From: Parashewanella sp049608225
Lineage (GTDB): Bacteria > Pseudomonadota > Gammaproteobacteria > Enterobacterales > Shewanellaceae
Length of the DNA stretch: 64,000 nt
Direction: 5' to 3'
Assembly (NCBI GenBank): GCA_049608225.1
Contig: JBMYXI010000009.1
Coordinates: 1 to 64,000, forward strand
Made by a program: the position numbers and the translations under genes. Position 1 is the stretch's first letter, and every line of letters begins with the position of its first letter. The notes under the pieces are model-generated. The model was not told the DNA's origin. It did not search any database and worked only from the letters and a program-made list of their open reading frames with translations. This document shows positions 37,000-45,863 of this stretch, piece by piece.

Positions 37000-37812
37000 C
37001 TACATCCACAACGCAAGATAAATAATAGTAAATACAGGGAAGGCTGCCGTTAAGCTGTCAACTCTATCTAAAATGCCACCATGACCAGGCAAAATATTAC
37101 CTGAGTCTTTGATATCGGCGACACGTTTAAACATACTTTCAGACAAATCACCCAAGGCTGAGGCTAATGCAACGATAAGAGTAACACACACCACCAACCC
37201 AACCTCTTGCTCTGGTGAAAAATACATCACGCTCGCAACAATGATCATAGTAGTGATCAAGCCACCCACTAAACCTTCAATCGTCTTACCAGGACTCACA
37301 TTAGGCATTAATTTATGTTTACCAAATGATTTTCCAGCAAAATAAGCGCCACTGTCGGCTGCCCATACCACTAACATAACCAGTAACATTAGAATCGCAC
37401 CTAAGTGCGGGCTATTCATGGTACCAATTGACTTTAATGTCATTAAAGAGGTGAAAAATGGTAATAATGTCAGTTGCCCGCAAATTGACTTAAGCATTGG
37501 GCCATCGACCATTTTTCTGGTTTTTGGAAATGCTGCAACCATGAAAAATGCGAAAATCCACCAGACACAACCGATAAAAGTTATCATCAAATACAATGGA
37601 TGCAGGCTACCTCCGTACCAAATTTGATCAGCAGGAATTAATACATTCAAAGCAACCAGAATCAATGTAAAACTGATGGTAAAACTCCACTTAGTGGCAT
37701 TACAGTCTTTGGCAACAATGCCTCCCCACTCGTTTGCAGCGATTGCAAAGATGGGAATAAGCACCCAAGCAAACATATTAGCAGAAAGATAAAAACTAAA
37801 GGTATTAAACAA
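37000..37812 (-). CDS. cdsA: Phosphatidate cytidylyltransferase CdsA, N-terminus apparently frameshifted
   Basis: Makes CDP-diacylglycerol from CTP and phosphatidate; multi-pass membrane enzyme. The 270-codon frame has about eight hydrophobic segments and the CdsA signature near its C-terminus (SALGDLSESMFKRVADIKDSGNILPGHGGILDRVDSL). The frame opens with a poor TTG start at 37812. A better start lies in another frame: TTG at 37841 with AGAGGA seven bases upstream, reading LLKQRVMTAACLIPLVFIF, which is the normal CdsA N-terminus. That frame would join this one around 37782-37796, next to a T5 run, if one base were added. Either a real frameshift or a homopolymer sequencing error explains this. 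Confidence 0.9.
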   Translation of the reverse strand: MFNTFSFYLSANMFAWVLIPIFAIAANEWGGIVAKDCNATKWSFTISFTLILVALNVLIPADQIWYGGSLHPLYLMITFIGCVWWIFAFFMVAAFPKTRKMVDGPMLKSICGQLTLLPFFTSLMTLKSIGTMNSPHLGAILMLLVMLVVWAADSGAYFAGKSFGKHKLMPNVSPGKTIEGLVGGLITTMIIVASVMYFSPEQEVGLVVCVTLIVALASALGDLSESMFKRVADIKDSGNILPGHGGILDRVDSLTAAFPVFTIIYLALWM

Positions 37813-37958
37813 GCGGCCGTCATTACTCGTTGTTTTAACAAAAATTTATCCTCTTAAATTCAAAATACTGGCCCTGTAACTACACTCAACCAGCAAAAAA
37901 TTCATTCTAAAATGATTTATTATTTTTATACGATTATCTATCGTGAATAGGTTGACGA

Positions 37959-38798
37959 CTATTTAGCACTCATCGCCTCAATTTGTTTACCAGTTAGCCC
38001 AAATCGTCGCTGACGATTGGTAAAACTTAATAAGGTATTATGAAACACTTGCTCATTAAAATCCGGCCACAAGGTATCAATAAACACTAATTCTGCATAG
38101 GCTGCCTGCCATAAAATAAAATTACTAATACGATAGTCACCGCCCGTTCGTATCATTAAATCGACCTCTGGCTGATCAGACATACTCAACTGCTCACGAA
38201 TGTCTTCTTCTGTTAGATCTTCAGCTTGAATTTCACCTTTGGCGACCTGTCGGCTTAAGGTTTGAGTAGCTTGTAATACGTCCCATCGCCCTCCATAGTT
38301 TGCTGCAACATTCAAGATCAAGTCTGAATTTTCTGCAGTTTTTTCTACAGCCTTATTAATTTGTTTTTGCAAACGTTCAGAGAAGCGCGAGGTATCACCG
38401 ATAATATTTAACCGGACGCCATTTTTATGCAGTAATTTAATTTCTCGCTGCAACACGGTGAAAAAAAGCTCCATTAACAAACTGACTTCTTTGTCTGGCC
38501 TACGCCAATTCTCACTTGAAAAAGCAAAAAGAGTGAGTGACTGAATTCCTAATTCACGTGCGGTGCTTACGGTTCTTCGAACTGCTTTTACACCGGCTCT
38601 ATGCCCCATGACGCGTGGTTGCCCTCTTCCTTCAGCCCAACGTCCATTGCCATCCATGATAATGGCAACATGCTTAGGTATCGATTGTTTTAACAATTCG
38701 ATTAACTGCTCGGGTAATGCCCCCTTACTTTGGTCAGCATGTGTGCTAATTACAGACTCAAAATCTGCATCTGCCCCTAACTCCCTTGTGGATGACAT
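37959..38798 (-). CDS. uppS: Undecaprenyl diphosphate synthase
   Basis: Cis-prenyltransferase that makes the C55 lipid carrier for peptidoglycan and O-antigen. 279 residues from the ATG at 38798, placed by AGGGG nine bases upstream. Motifs: VAIIMDGNGRWAEGRG with the catalytic Asp, GHRAGVKAVRR, FAFSSENWRRP, and DLMIRTGGDYRISNFILWQ. The 40-residue N-terminal extension before the core is longer than in E. coli. A terminator just upstream separates it from frr. Confidence 0.96.
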   Translation of the reverse strand: MSSTRELGADADFESVISTHADQSKGALPEQLIELLKQSIPKHVAIIMDGNGRWAEGRGQPRVMGHRAGVKAVRRTVSTARELGIQSLTLFAFSSENWRRPDKEVSLLMELFFTVLQREIKLLHKNGVRLNIIGDTSRFSERLQKQINKAVEKTAENSDLILNVAANYGGRWDVLQATQTLSRQVAKGEIQAEDLTEEDIREQLSMSDQPEVDLMIRTGGDYRISNFILWQAAYAELVFIDTLWPDFNEQVFHNTLLSFTNRQRRFGLTGKQIEAMSAK

Positions 38799-38811
38799 CA
38801 ATTCCAACCCC

Positions 38812-38853
38812 TAAAAACAAACAAACGCCGTGTAGTATAACCCTACACGGCGT
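38812..38853 (-). terminator. Terminator between frr and uppS
   Basis: Perfect 11 bp stem (38825-38835 with 38843-38853, core ACGCCGTGTAG), a 7 nt loop, and on the minus strand a following TTTGTTTGTTTTT. It is a strong intrinsic terminator after frr, splitting the conserved frr-uppS pair. Confidence 0.87.
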
Positions 38854-38880
38854 CTTAACTCTAGCACTTCAAGCAGTTGC

Positions 38881-39438
38881 TTAGACTTCCATCAAATCTG
38901 CTTCTTTTGCAGTCAATATTTCATCAACTTGCTTAATATGAGCGTCAGTGATTTTTTGAATATCATCTTCGCCACGGCGGACATCATCTTCAGTACAGCC
39001 TTTGTCTTTCTCTAAGGCTTTAAATTCAGAGTTGGCATCACGACGAACGTTACGAATGGCGATACGACCGTTCTCAGCATCAGCACGTACAACTTTAACC
39101 AAATCTTTACGACGCTCTTCAGTTAATGCTGGCAATGGAATTCGAATCGTTGCCCCTGCTGACATAGGATTTAAACCTAAATCAGAAGTCATGATCGCCT
39201 TCTCTACTGCTTGAGTCATACTACGATCAAACAAAGTAACTGCAAGTGTACGTGCATCTTCAATCGTTACATTTCCAACTTGGTTAAGCGGCGTCATAGT
39301 GCCATAATAAGATACTTGAATATTATTCAATAAACTTGGATGTGCACGACCAGTACGAACTTTAGCCATTTGAGCTTTTGTCGCTTCTACACATTTTTCC
39401 ATACGCTCAACAGCGCTGCTTTTGATCTCTTCAATCAC
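38881..39438 (-). CDS. frr: Ribosome recycling factor
   Basis: Releases ribosomes from mRNA after termination, together with EF-G. 185 residues with the family segments KVRTGRAHPSLL, YYGTMTPLNQVGNV, DLGLNPMSAGATIRIPLPALTEERRKDLVK (two parts) and RNVRRDANSEFK. It follows pyrH and is terminated by a strong hairpin. Typical in length and content. Confidence 0.97.
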   Translation of the reverse strand: MIEEIKSSAVERMEKCVEATKAQMAKVRTGRAHPSLLNNIQVSYYGTMTPLNQVGNVTIEDARTLAVTLFDRSMTQAVEKAIMTSDLGLNPMSAGATIRIPLPALTEERRKDLVKVVRADAENGRIAIRNVRRDANSEFKALEKDKGCTEDDVRRGEDDIQKITDAHIKQVDEILTAKEADLMEV

Positions 39439-39508
39439 AATAAATGTCCTTTAAGTTCAACTCAATAAAATACTGTTAATAAATATACTTTCAACAAAAT
39501 AATGCGAG

Positions 39509-40246
39509 TTACTTCGGTGGATTGTTACGAATAAGTGTGCCTTCTTCTTCGCCCATAATCACGCGGCGTAAAGCACCTGGTTTATTCATGTTAAAAACTA
39601 AAATAGGTAAGTCATGATCTCTTGCTAAGGTAAACGCCGCAAGATCCATAACTTTTAATTCTTTCTCCAACACTTCATCATGCGTCAGTTCGTCATACTT
39701 AACCGCTTCAGGATCTTTCATCGGATCAGCCGAGTATACACCGTCTACTTTGGTGCCTTTTAAAACAACTTCAGCTTCAATTTCAATGCCACGAAGGCAA
39801 GCTGCTGAATCGGTAGTAAAGAATGGGTTACCTGTACCTGCTGAGAATATCACCACACGACCAGATTTCAATAAGCTAATCGCTTCAGCCCAGTTATAGT
39901 CATCGCAAACACCATTTAATGGAATCGCTGACATCACACGTGCGTTAACATATGCACGGTGCAGCGCATCACGCATCGCTAAGCCATTCATCACCGTTGC
40001 TAGCATTCCCATGTGGTCACCAACAACGCGATTCATACCCGCTTTAGCCAAACCCTCACCGCGGAATAAGTTACCACCACCGATAACGACGCCAACTTGT
40101 AAGCCTTGTTCTACCAGCTCTTTGATCTCTTGAGCCATACGATCAAGCACTTTAGGATCGATACCGAATCCTTCATCGCCCATTAAGGCTTCACCACTAA
40201 GTTTTAATAATATACGACGGAATGCAGGTTTAGGATTGGTGCTCAT
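39509..40246 (-). CDS. pyrH: Uridylate kinase
   Basis: Phosphorylates UMP to UDP; also a regulator of pyrimidine genes in enteric bacteria. 245 residues with the amino-acid-kinase fold: RILLKLSGEALMG, VVIGGGNLFRGE, GTGNPFFTTDSAA, and the C-terminal NMNKPGALRRVIMGEEEGT. A good AGGA site lies seven bases before the ATG. Two hairpins occupy the 137 bp between it and tsf, so it may have its own regulation. Confidence 0.97.
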   Translation of the reverse strand: MSTNPKPAFRRILLKLSGEALMGDEGFGIDPKVLDRMAQEIKELVEQGLQVGVVIGGGNLFRGEGLAKAGMNRVVGDHMGMLATVMNGLAMRDALHRAYVNARVMSAIPLNGVCDDYNWAEAISLLKSGRVVIFSAGTGNPFFTTDSAACLRGIEIEAEVVLKGTKVDGVYSADPMKDPEAVKYDELTHDEVLEKELKVMDLAAFTLARDHDLPILVFNMNKPGALRRVIMGEEEGTLIRNNPPK

Positions 40247-40267
40247 GTTTTTATCCTGTTGGTTATC

Positions 40268-40315
40268 AGCGTTAACATTTGTTCATTTAGAAGTAAATAA
40301 ACAAATGTTAACGCT
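40268..40315. repeat. Long near-perfect hairpin in the tsf-pyrH spacer
   Basis: Arms of 22 nt at 40268-40289 and 40294-40315 pair with a single C/A mismatch around a GAAG tetraloop (CTTC on the minus strand). The outer 16 bp, beginning AGCGTTAACATTTGTT, are perfect. No T-run follows on the minus strand, so it is not a standard terminator. It would form in the transcript about 20 nt before the pyrH start codon. Confidence 0.85.
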
Positions 40316-40335
40316 CAATTTAACTCAATATATCA

Positions 40336-40361
40336 TAAGACCGCAGCAAGCCGCGGTCTTA
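40336..40361 (-). terminator. Hairpin after tsf
   Basis: TAAGACCGC at 40336-40344 pairs with GCGGTCTTA at 40353-40361. On the minus strand the following sequence is TGATATATTG, with only a poor U-tract. Termination or partial attenuation after tsf is plausible. Confidence 0.55.
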
Positions 40362-40383
40362 AATTCATCAAAAAGCGAAATAA

Positions 40384-41235
40384 TTACGCTTGTTTTGATG
40401 CTTCGATTTGTGCAGCAACTTCTGCAGCAAAATCTTCTTCTTTTTTCTCGATGCCTTCACCTACTTCTAGGCGAACAAATGCAGAAACGGAAGCGCTTTT
40501 CTCTTTAAGGAAGTCACCAACAGTTTTCTTAGGCTCCATGATGAATGCTTGACCAGTAAGAGAAATCTCACCAGTAAACTTCTTCATACGACCAATAACC
40601 ATTTTCTCTGCGATTTCAGCAGGCTTACCTTCGTTCATTGCGATTTCAACTTGCAGATTTTTTTCTTTCTCTACAACATCAGCAGGCACGTCTTCTGGGT
40701 GAACAAACTCAGGCTTTGAGGCAGCAACGTGCATAGCAACGTGCTTAAGCGTTTCTTCATCAGCGTCACCAGCAACAACCACACCGATACGCTCGCCGTG
40801 ACGGTAAGAAGCTAGTTTAGCACCTTCGATGAATTCAACACGACGGATGTTCATGTTTTCACCGATTTTAGCAACTAATGCAACGCGAGTGTCTTCAAAC
40901 TTCGCTTTAAGTGCTTCGATGTCTAACTTTTCAGCTAATGCAGCATCTGCTACTTCGTTTGCAAAAGCAACGAAGCTCTTATCTTTAGCAACGAAGTCAG
41001 TTTGGCAGTTCACTTCAACTAATGCCGCAAAACCTTCGCCTTGCTTAATGATGATAGTGCCTTCAGCAGCGATATTACCCGCCTTTTTAGCCGCTTTCGC
41101 TGCGCCACTTTTACGCATGTTTTCGATAGCTACATCGATGTCACCGTTTGTTTCAGTAAGCGCTTTTTTACAATCCATCATACCAGCGCCGGTACGATCA
41201 CGTAGTTCTTTAACTAGGGCAGCAGTAATTGCCAT
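40384..41235 (-). CDS. tsf: Elongation factor Ts
   Basis: Guanine-nucleotide exchange factor for EF-Tu. 283 residues with the N-terminal LRDRTGAGMMDCKKAL motif, then AAEGTI and VEVNCQTDFVAKD, and the C-terminal coiled-coil and core regions (QAFIMEPKKTVGDFL). It follows rpsB with 144 bp between them, which include a GC-rich hairpin. Normal length. Confidence 0.97.
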   Translation of the reverse strand: MAITAALVKELRDRTGAGMMDCKKALTETNGDIDVAIENMRKSGAAKAAKKAGNIAAEGTIIIKQGEGFAALVEVNCQTDFVAKDKSFVAFANEVADAALAEKLDIEALKAKFEDTRVALVAKIGENMNIRRVEFIEGAKLASYRHGERIGVVVAGDADEETLKHVAMHVAASKPEFVHPEDVPADVVEKEKNLQVEIAMNEGKPAEIAEKMVIGRMKKFTGEISLTGQAFIMEPKKTVGDFLKEKSASVSAFVRLEVGEGIEKKEEDFAAEVAAQIEASKQA

Positions 41236-41320
41236 TGTTAAATCCTCTATAGAAAATGAGATCAGAATGTCTTTCTAAAATGTCATCTTTTTACGAAAAG
41301 GATGAATTTCAGGCATAGAA

Positions 41321-41340
41321 CAGGGGCCGCATGGCCCCTG
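41321..41340 (-). terminator. GC-rich hairpin between rpsB and tsf
   Basis: CAGGGGCC at 41321-41328 pairs with GGCCCCTG at 41333-41340 around a GCAT loop. No U-run follows on the minus strand, so it more likely stabilises an mRNA end or attenuates partially than terminates fully. A structured element at this place is common in rpsB-tsf operons. Confidence 0.5.
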
Positions 41341-41379
41341 AAACCAACTAATTCAATTGGTTATATAGGGATAACCCTA

Positions 41380-42108
41380 TTAAACAGCTTCTACGAAACC
41401 GTCTTGTTCAGCTTGCTCAGCAATGTCTTGACCACGGCCAGCTTTTGCTGCTGTTGCAGCTGCTGCAGTGTAAAGACGGATTGCACGCATTGCATCGTCA
41501 TTACCAGGAACGATGTAGTTAACACCGTCTGGGCTAGAGTTTGTATCAACGACTGCAACAACTGGAATACCTAAGTTGTTTGCTTCTTTAATCGCGATGT
41601 GCTCGTGATCAGCACCAATAACGAAAAGAACGTCTGGAAGACCAGCCATGTTCTTGATACCGCCAAGAGACTTCTCTAGCTTTTCAAGCTCACGAGTACG
41701 CATTAGCGCTTCTTTTTTAGTTAGCTTGTCGAAAGTACCATCAACTGCTTGAGTTTCTAGCTCTTTAAGACGCTTGATAGATTGACGAACTGTTTTCCAG
41801 TTAGTCAACATACCGCCTAACCAGCGGTGATCAACGTAGAATTGGTCACAAGAAACGGCTGCTTCTTTGATCGCTTCACTTGCCGCGCGCTTAGTACCTA
41901 CAAACAATACTTTACCTTTCTTAGCAGCAATGTTGCTGATGAAAGCAAGTGCGTCGTTAAACATTGGCACTGTATGCTCTAGGTTGATGATGTGAACACC
42001 GTTGCGAGCGCCGAAGATGAATGGCTTCATCTTTGGATTCCAGTAACGTGTTTGGTGACCAAAGTGCACACCAGCTTTTAGCATATCGCGCATAGAAACT
42101 TGTTTCAT
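41380..42108 (-). CDS. rpsB: 30S ribosomal protein S2
   Basis: Small-subunit ribosomal protein; 242 residues. Recognisable by MRDMLKAGVHFGHQTRYWNPKM at the start (shown in part), FVGTKRAASEAIKEAA, VDHRWLGGMLTNWKT and VAVVDTNSSPDGVNYIVPGND. It is the first gene of rpsB-tsf, divergent from map, with a long upstream leader. Confidence 0.98.
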   Translation of the reverse strand: MKQVSMRDMLKAGVHFGHQTRYWNPKMKPFIFGARNGVHIINLEHTVPMFNDALAFISNIAAKKGKVLFVGTKRAASEAIKEAAVSCDQFYVDHRWLGGMLTNWKTVRQSIKRLKELETQAVDGTFDKLTKKEALMRTRELEKLEKSLGGIKNMAGLPDVLFVIGADHEHIAIKEANNLGIPVVAVVDTNSSPDGVNYIVPGNDDAMRAIRLYTAAAATAAKAGRGQDIAEQAEQDGFVEAV

Positions 42109-42465
42109 GTTTTTACCTTAAATAAAATAGGGGTTGTATGTCGTTTTTACCTTTTGTAAAGCAGACATTCCTCCATGCATCCCATTTAACCGACCTGATC
42201 CAACTTTGAGTTCAAGCACCCCGGAAAATGTGTCGATGCATGTGTGATTTCGTATTTAAATAAAATGCCATGTATAATGGCTGCCATATTCACTTTGATG
42301 AATACAAACTATTTTTTAGTGTTCAACAAAACGCCAAAAAACGATCCATCAATAAAAAAGTTAAATATAACGGCGCGCTTTATACCATAAACAAGTCATT
42401 TAATGCAATAATTAACTGGTAAAGTCGCCTCAAATGAATCGTTATAAACCTGTGAGAAAATCTGC
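42109..42465. promoter_or_regulatory. Divergent rpsB/map regulatory region with rpsB leader
   Basis: 357 bp without a gene. On the minus strand a long GC-richer leader runs to rpsB and includes CCGGGGTGCTTGAACTC, GTTGGATCAGG and a GGAGGA-like stretch. In gammaproteobacteria the rpsB leader is a target of S2 autoregulation, so that is the likely role here. A palindrome GCCATGTATAATGGC at 42267-42281 contains a TATAAT (42273-42278) on the plus strand, a possible -10 for map, and TATACA on the other strand. Roles are inferred. Confidence 0.45.
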
Positions 42466-43266
42466 ATGAGTATTGTCATTAAGACTGCTGAACAAATTGA
42501 AAAAATGCGTGCTGCTGGGAAGTTAGCCGCGCAAGTACTAGAAATGATTGCACCCCACGTCAAAGTTGGAGTAACCACCAATGAACTTAACGATATTTGC
42601 GCCAAGTACACTGAAGAAAAAGGTGCCATTTCCGCACCGCTCAATTATCACGGCTTTCCTAAGTCAATTTGTACATCTGTCAATAACGTTATCTGCCATG
42701 GTATTCCCAACGATACTCCGCTAAAAGATGGCGATGTGGTCAACCTTGATATTACCGTTATCCTTGATGGCTATCATGGAGATACTTCAAAAATGTTTTT
42801 GGTGGGTGACGTGTCACCAAAAAATAAACGCTTATGTCGTATTGCACAAGAAAGTTTGTACCTCGCTATTCGTAAAGTTCGCCCTGGAATGAAGCTTGGC
42901 GAAATCGGTACAACCATCGAAAAATTCATTAAAGCCAGCAAAACCGGACTCGAAAAATATTCAATCGTTCAAGATTACTGTGGTCATGGTATTGGTGAAG
43001 GCTTTCATGAGTCGCCACAAGTAGTACATTACAAAAACAATGATAAAACTGTGTTACGTGCAGGCATGTGCTTTACCATTGAGCCTATGATCAACGCTGG
43101 CCGTCATACCTCAGTACTTGACAAAGACGACAATTGGACTGTGCGCACTTCTGACGGTAAAAATTCTACTCAGTGGGAACACACACTGTTAGTCACAGAA
43201 ACCGGTGTCGAAGTCCTAACGTTACGTGAAGAAGAAGACTTCCCGAGAGTCATTAACCATAAGTAA
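42466..43266 (+). CDS. map: Methionine aminopeptidase
   Basis: Removes the initiator methionine from nascent proteins. 266 residues with the five dinuclear-metal ligands of type I enzymes: two Asp in NLDITVILDGYHGDTSKMF, His in GHGIGEGFHESP, Glu in FTIEPMINAG and Glu in QWEHTLLVTETG. It is divergent from rpsB and followed 9 bp later by glnD, the usual order. Confidence 0.97.
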   Translation: MSIVIKTAEQIEKMRAAGKLAAQVLEMIAPHVKVGVTTNELNDICAKYTEEKGAISAPLNYHGFPKSICTSVNNVICHGIPNDTPLKDGDVVNLDITVILDGYHGDTSKMFLVGDVSPKNKRLCRIAQESLYLAIRKVRPGMKLGEIGTTIEKFIKASKTGLEKYSIVQDYCGHGIGEGFHESPQVVHYKNNDKTVLRAGMCFTIEPMINAGRHTSVLDKDDNWTVRTSDGKNSTQWEHTLLVTETGVEVLTLREEEDFPRVINHK

Positions 43267-43275
43267 AAATAAATA

Positions 43276-45843
43276 ATGAACGCCGCACTTGAAGTTAAAT
43301 CAGCGCTTATCACCCAAAACGAGTTTCTACTTGATTTGTTCAAGCGCAAGCAGGACATTCTCAAACTCGTTCACAGTCGCTGTGAAACCATCGATAATAC
43401 CTTAATCGATACATGGAATAAGTGCGGCCTCGCCGATACAGAGCTCTCTCTGCTCGCCGTCGGTGGCTTTGGTCGTGGTGAGTTACACCCACATTCAGAC
43501 GTTGACATCTTGATCTTGACTGAGTCAGAGCTTAACGATTGCTTTCATTCTAAGCTGAGTCAATTTATTGCTTATTTATGGGATGCTGGACTTGAAATCG
43601 GTCATAGCGTACGTACCATTGAGCAAAGTATCGAATGCGGCCGAGGTGATATCACCATCGCAACCTCATTACTGGAATCCCGTTTACTTATTGGTAACGA
43701 GTCGTTATATCAAGAATTACAAATTTTGATCAACAGTCCAGATTTCTGGCCCGCTCAAGCCTTTTATAAAGCTAAACATGACGAGCAAAAAAAACGTCAT
43801 GACAAAGCCAGTCCGTTCGATTTGGAGCCGAACGTTAAAAGCTGCCCCGGTGGATTACGCGACATTCAAAACATTACTTGGGTCGCGATGCGCCATTTTC
43901 AGGCGCAGAATATTGAAGAATTAGTACTGCAAGGGTTTCTGCAACAACAAGAGCTGAATGAATTAGTCGAGTGCAGAAATTTTTTATGGAAACTCAGATT
44001 CGCCTTGCATATCATCGCGAAGCGCGATGAAAACCGCCTTTTGTTTGATTATCAGAAAGACGTTGCTTTATTAATGGGCTACCAAGATGCAACTCAACTC
44101 GCGGTTGAACAAATGATGAAACAATACTATAAAACCATTCGTAAGGTGATGGAACTCAACGAAATGTTGCTGCAATTGTTTTATCAAGCGAGCTTAAAAC
44201 AACATAAGTCATTAGAAATCCGCCCAATCAACGAAAGTTACCAACGTCGCGGGAGCTTTATTGAAGCGCTGGATGATGCGCCGTTCGACGACCCCGTAAA
44301 CATAATGACCTTGTTCCACACCACCTTGCAGTATCCAAGTATTAAAGGCATTTTTGCAACAACATTACGAGCACTCAGACAAACCAGAAGAACCTTGACT
44401 GAACCGTTAATGAACCATGAAGCTTGCCGCAAAATATTTATGAGTATTTTAAAGCACCCACGCTGTGGCTCAGCATTATCATTAATGCACAAACATAATA
44501 TTTTGAGTGCGTACATTCCCGCGTGGAAGAAAATTGAAGGTCAAATGCAATTTGACTTATTCCATGCTTTTACCGTTGATGAGCATACTCACCAATTACT
44601 CAAAAATATAGATCGATTGTATCTGCCAGAAAACAAAGATGAATTCCCATTAGCATCCATCGTTGCTTCCCAATTGCCAAAACAGTATTTGCTGACACTA
44701 GCGGCTATTTTTCATGATATTGGCAAAGGCCGAGGTGGCGATCATAGTTTGCTTGGCGCACAAGATGCACTCACTTTTTGTCATCGTCACCAGTTGAGCC
44801 AACACGATAGTCGACTGGTTTCTTGGTTAGTCGAGAATCACCTTATTATGTCAATGACGGCACAACGACGCGATATTTCAGATCCTGAAGTCGTGGCAGA
44901 GTTTGCCGATAAAGTCAGAGACAGCGATCATCTTAATTATCTATACTGTTTAACGGTTGCAGATATTCGCGCAACCAATGAAAAAATCTGGAATAGCTGG
45001 AAAGATTCGTTACTCAAAGATTTATTTTTTGCCACTCAACGCGCATTATCACGAGGAAAAGAGAAGCCAATTGATATCCGTGCACGCGTGCGCGAGCACC
45101 AAGCCAAAGCCAGAAACACATTACTCGATAATGGCGTATTAGAGCACGACATTGATACTCTTTGGCAAACCTTTACTGCAGACTACTTTTTGCGGCATAC
45201 ACCTGAACAAGTGGTCTGGCACACTCAAGCTATTATCAAGCACGACGCTACGCAGCCGTTAGTATTAATATCAAAACACATGAGTCGTGGCGGAACTGAA
45301 CTTTTTGTTTATTGTGAAAACCGCCCACTCCTTTTCTCGAGTGTCATGGCGGTATTAGATAATAAAAATCTAACCATTAATGATGCCAATATCATGACAT
45401 CGAAAACCAACCATGTTTTAGATACTTTTATTATTCTTGAGCACAATGGCAAAACGTTAAATAGTGCCTCGCGTATTCAATCGCTACAGAAGGCTTTGAT
45501 CAAGCAGCTTACTTTAAAGACCAACCCGTTACCGAAGTTCAAAAAATTATCACGAAAAATTCGCCCTTTTAAAGTAAAAACCAAAGTCACCTTTTTACCC
45601 AGTAGTCGCAATGGCACAACAATGATAGAGTTAATTGCCTTGGACAGTCCCGGCTTGCTTGCCAAAGTTGGTGATGTATTTTACAAATGTAATGTCACAA
45701 TTGTTGGCGCGAAAATTACCACTATCGGTGAACGTGTTGAAGATTTCTTCCGTGTTCGAAACCATCAAGGCGGTCCTTTAGATCAACAGCATCAACAGAT
45801 GTTGAAAAAAGCATTAATTGACGCACTAAAAAAAACCAAATAA
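43276..45843 (+). CDS. glnD: Bifunctional PII uridylyltransferase/uridylyl-removing enzyme
   Basis: Glutamine sensor that uridylylates PII proteins when nitrogen is low and removes UMP when it is high. 855 residues: a nucleotidyltransferase domain with GGFGRGELHPHSDVDIL, a helical linker, an HD hydrolase domain (DEHTHQLL and AAIFHDIGKGRGGDHS), and two C-terminal ACT domains (ENRPLLFSSVMAVLDNKNL and ALDSPGLLAKVGDVFY). It is in line with map and dapD. Complete and typical. Confidence 0.97.
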   Translation: MNAALEVKSALITQNEFLLDLFKRKQDILKLVHSRCETIDNTLIDTWNKCGLADTELSLLAVGGFGRGELHPHSDVDILILTESELNDCFHSKLSQFIAYLWDAGLEIGHSVRTIEQSIECGRGDITIATSLLESRLLIGNESLYQELQILINSPDFWPAQAFYKAKHDEQKKRHDKASPFDLEPNVKSCPGGLRDIQNITWVAMRHFQAQNIEELVLQGFLQQQELNELVECRNFLWKLRFALHIIAKRDENRLLFDYQKDVALLMGYQDATQLAVEQMMKQYYKTIRKVMELNEMLLQLFYQASLKQHKSLEIRPINESYQRRGSFIEALDDAPFDDPVNIMTLFHTTLQYPSIKGIFATTLRALRQTRRTLTEPLMNHEACRKIFMSILKHPRCGSALSLMHKHNILSAYIPAWKKIEGQMQFDLFHAFTVDEHTHQLLKNIDRLYLPENKDEFPLASIVASQLPKQYLLTLAAIFHDIGKGRGGDHSLLGAQDALTFCHRHQLSQHDSRLVSWLVENHLIMSMTAQRRDISDPEVVAEFADKVRDSDHLNYLYCLTVADIRATNEKIWNSWKDSLLKDLFFATQRALSRGKEKPIDIRARVREHQAKARNTLLDNGVLEHDIDTLWQTFTADYFLRHTPEQVVWHTQAIIKHDATQPLVLISKHMSRGGTELFVYCENRPLLFSSVMAVLDNKNLTINDANIMTSKTNHVLDTFIILEHNGKTLNSASRIQSLQKALIKQLTLKTNPLPKFKKLSRKIRPFKVKTKVTFLPSSRNGTTMIELIALDSPGLLAKVGDVFYKCNVTIVGAKITTIGERVEDFFRVRNHQGGPLDQQHQQMLKKALIDALKKTK

Positions 45844-45863
45844 AACATTTCTAGGAGATTTCA

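Noticed and set aside
40236..40508. Plus-strand frame of 90 codons across the tsf end and the tsf-pyrH spacer
   Set aside because: It runs through two hairpins and antisense to tsf; composition follows the opposite strand's codons. No ribosome site.
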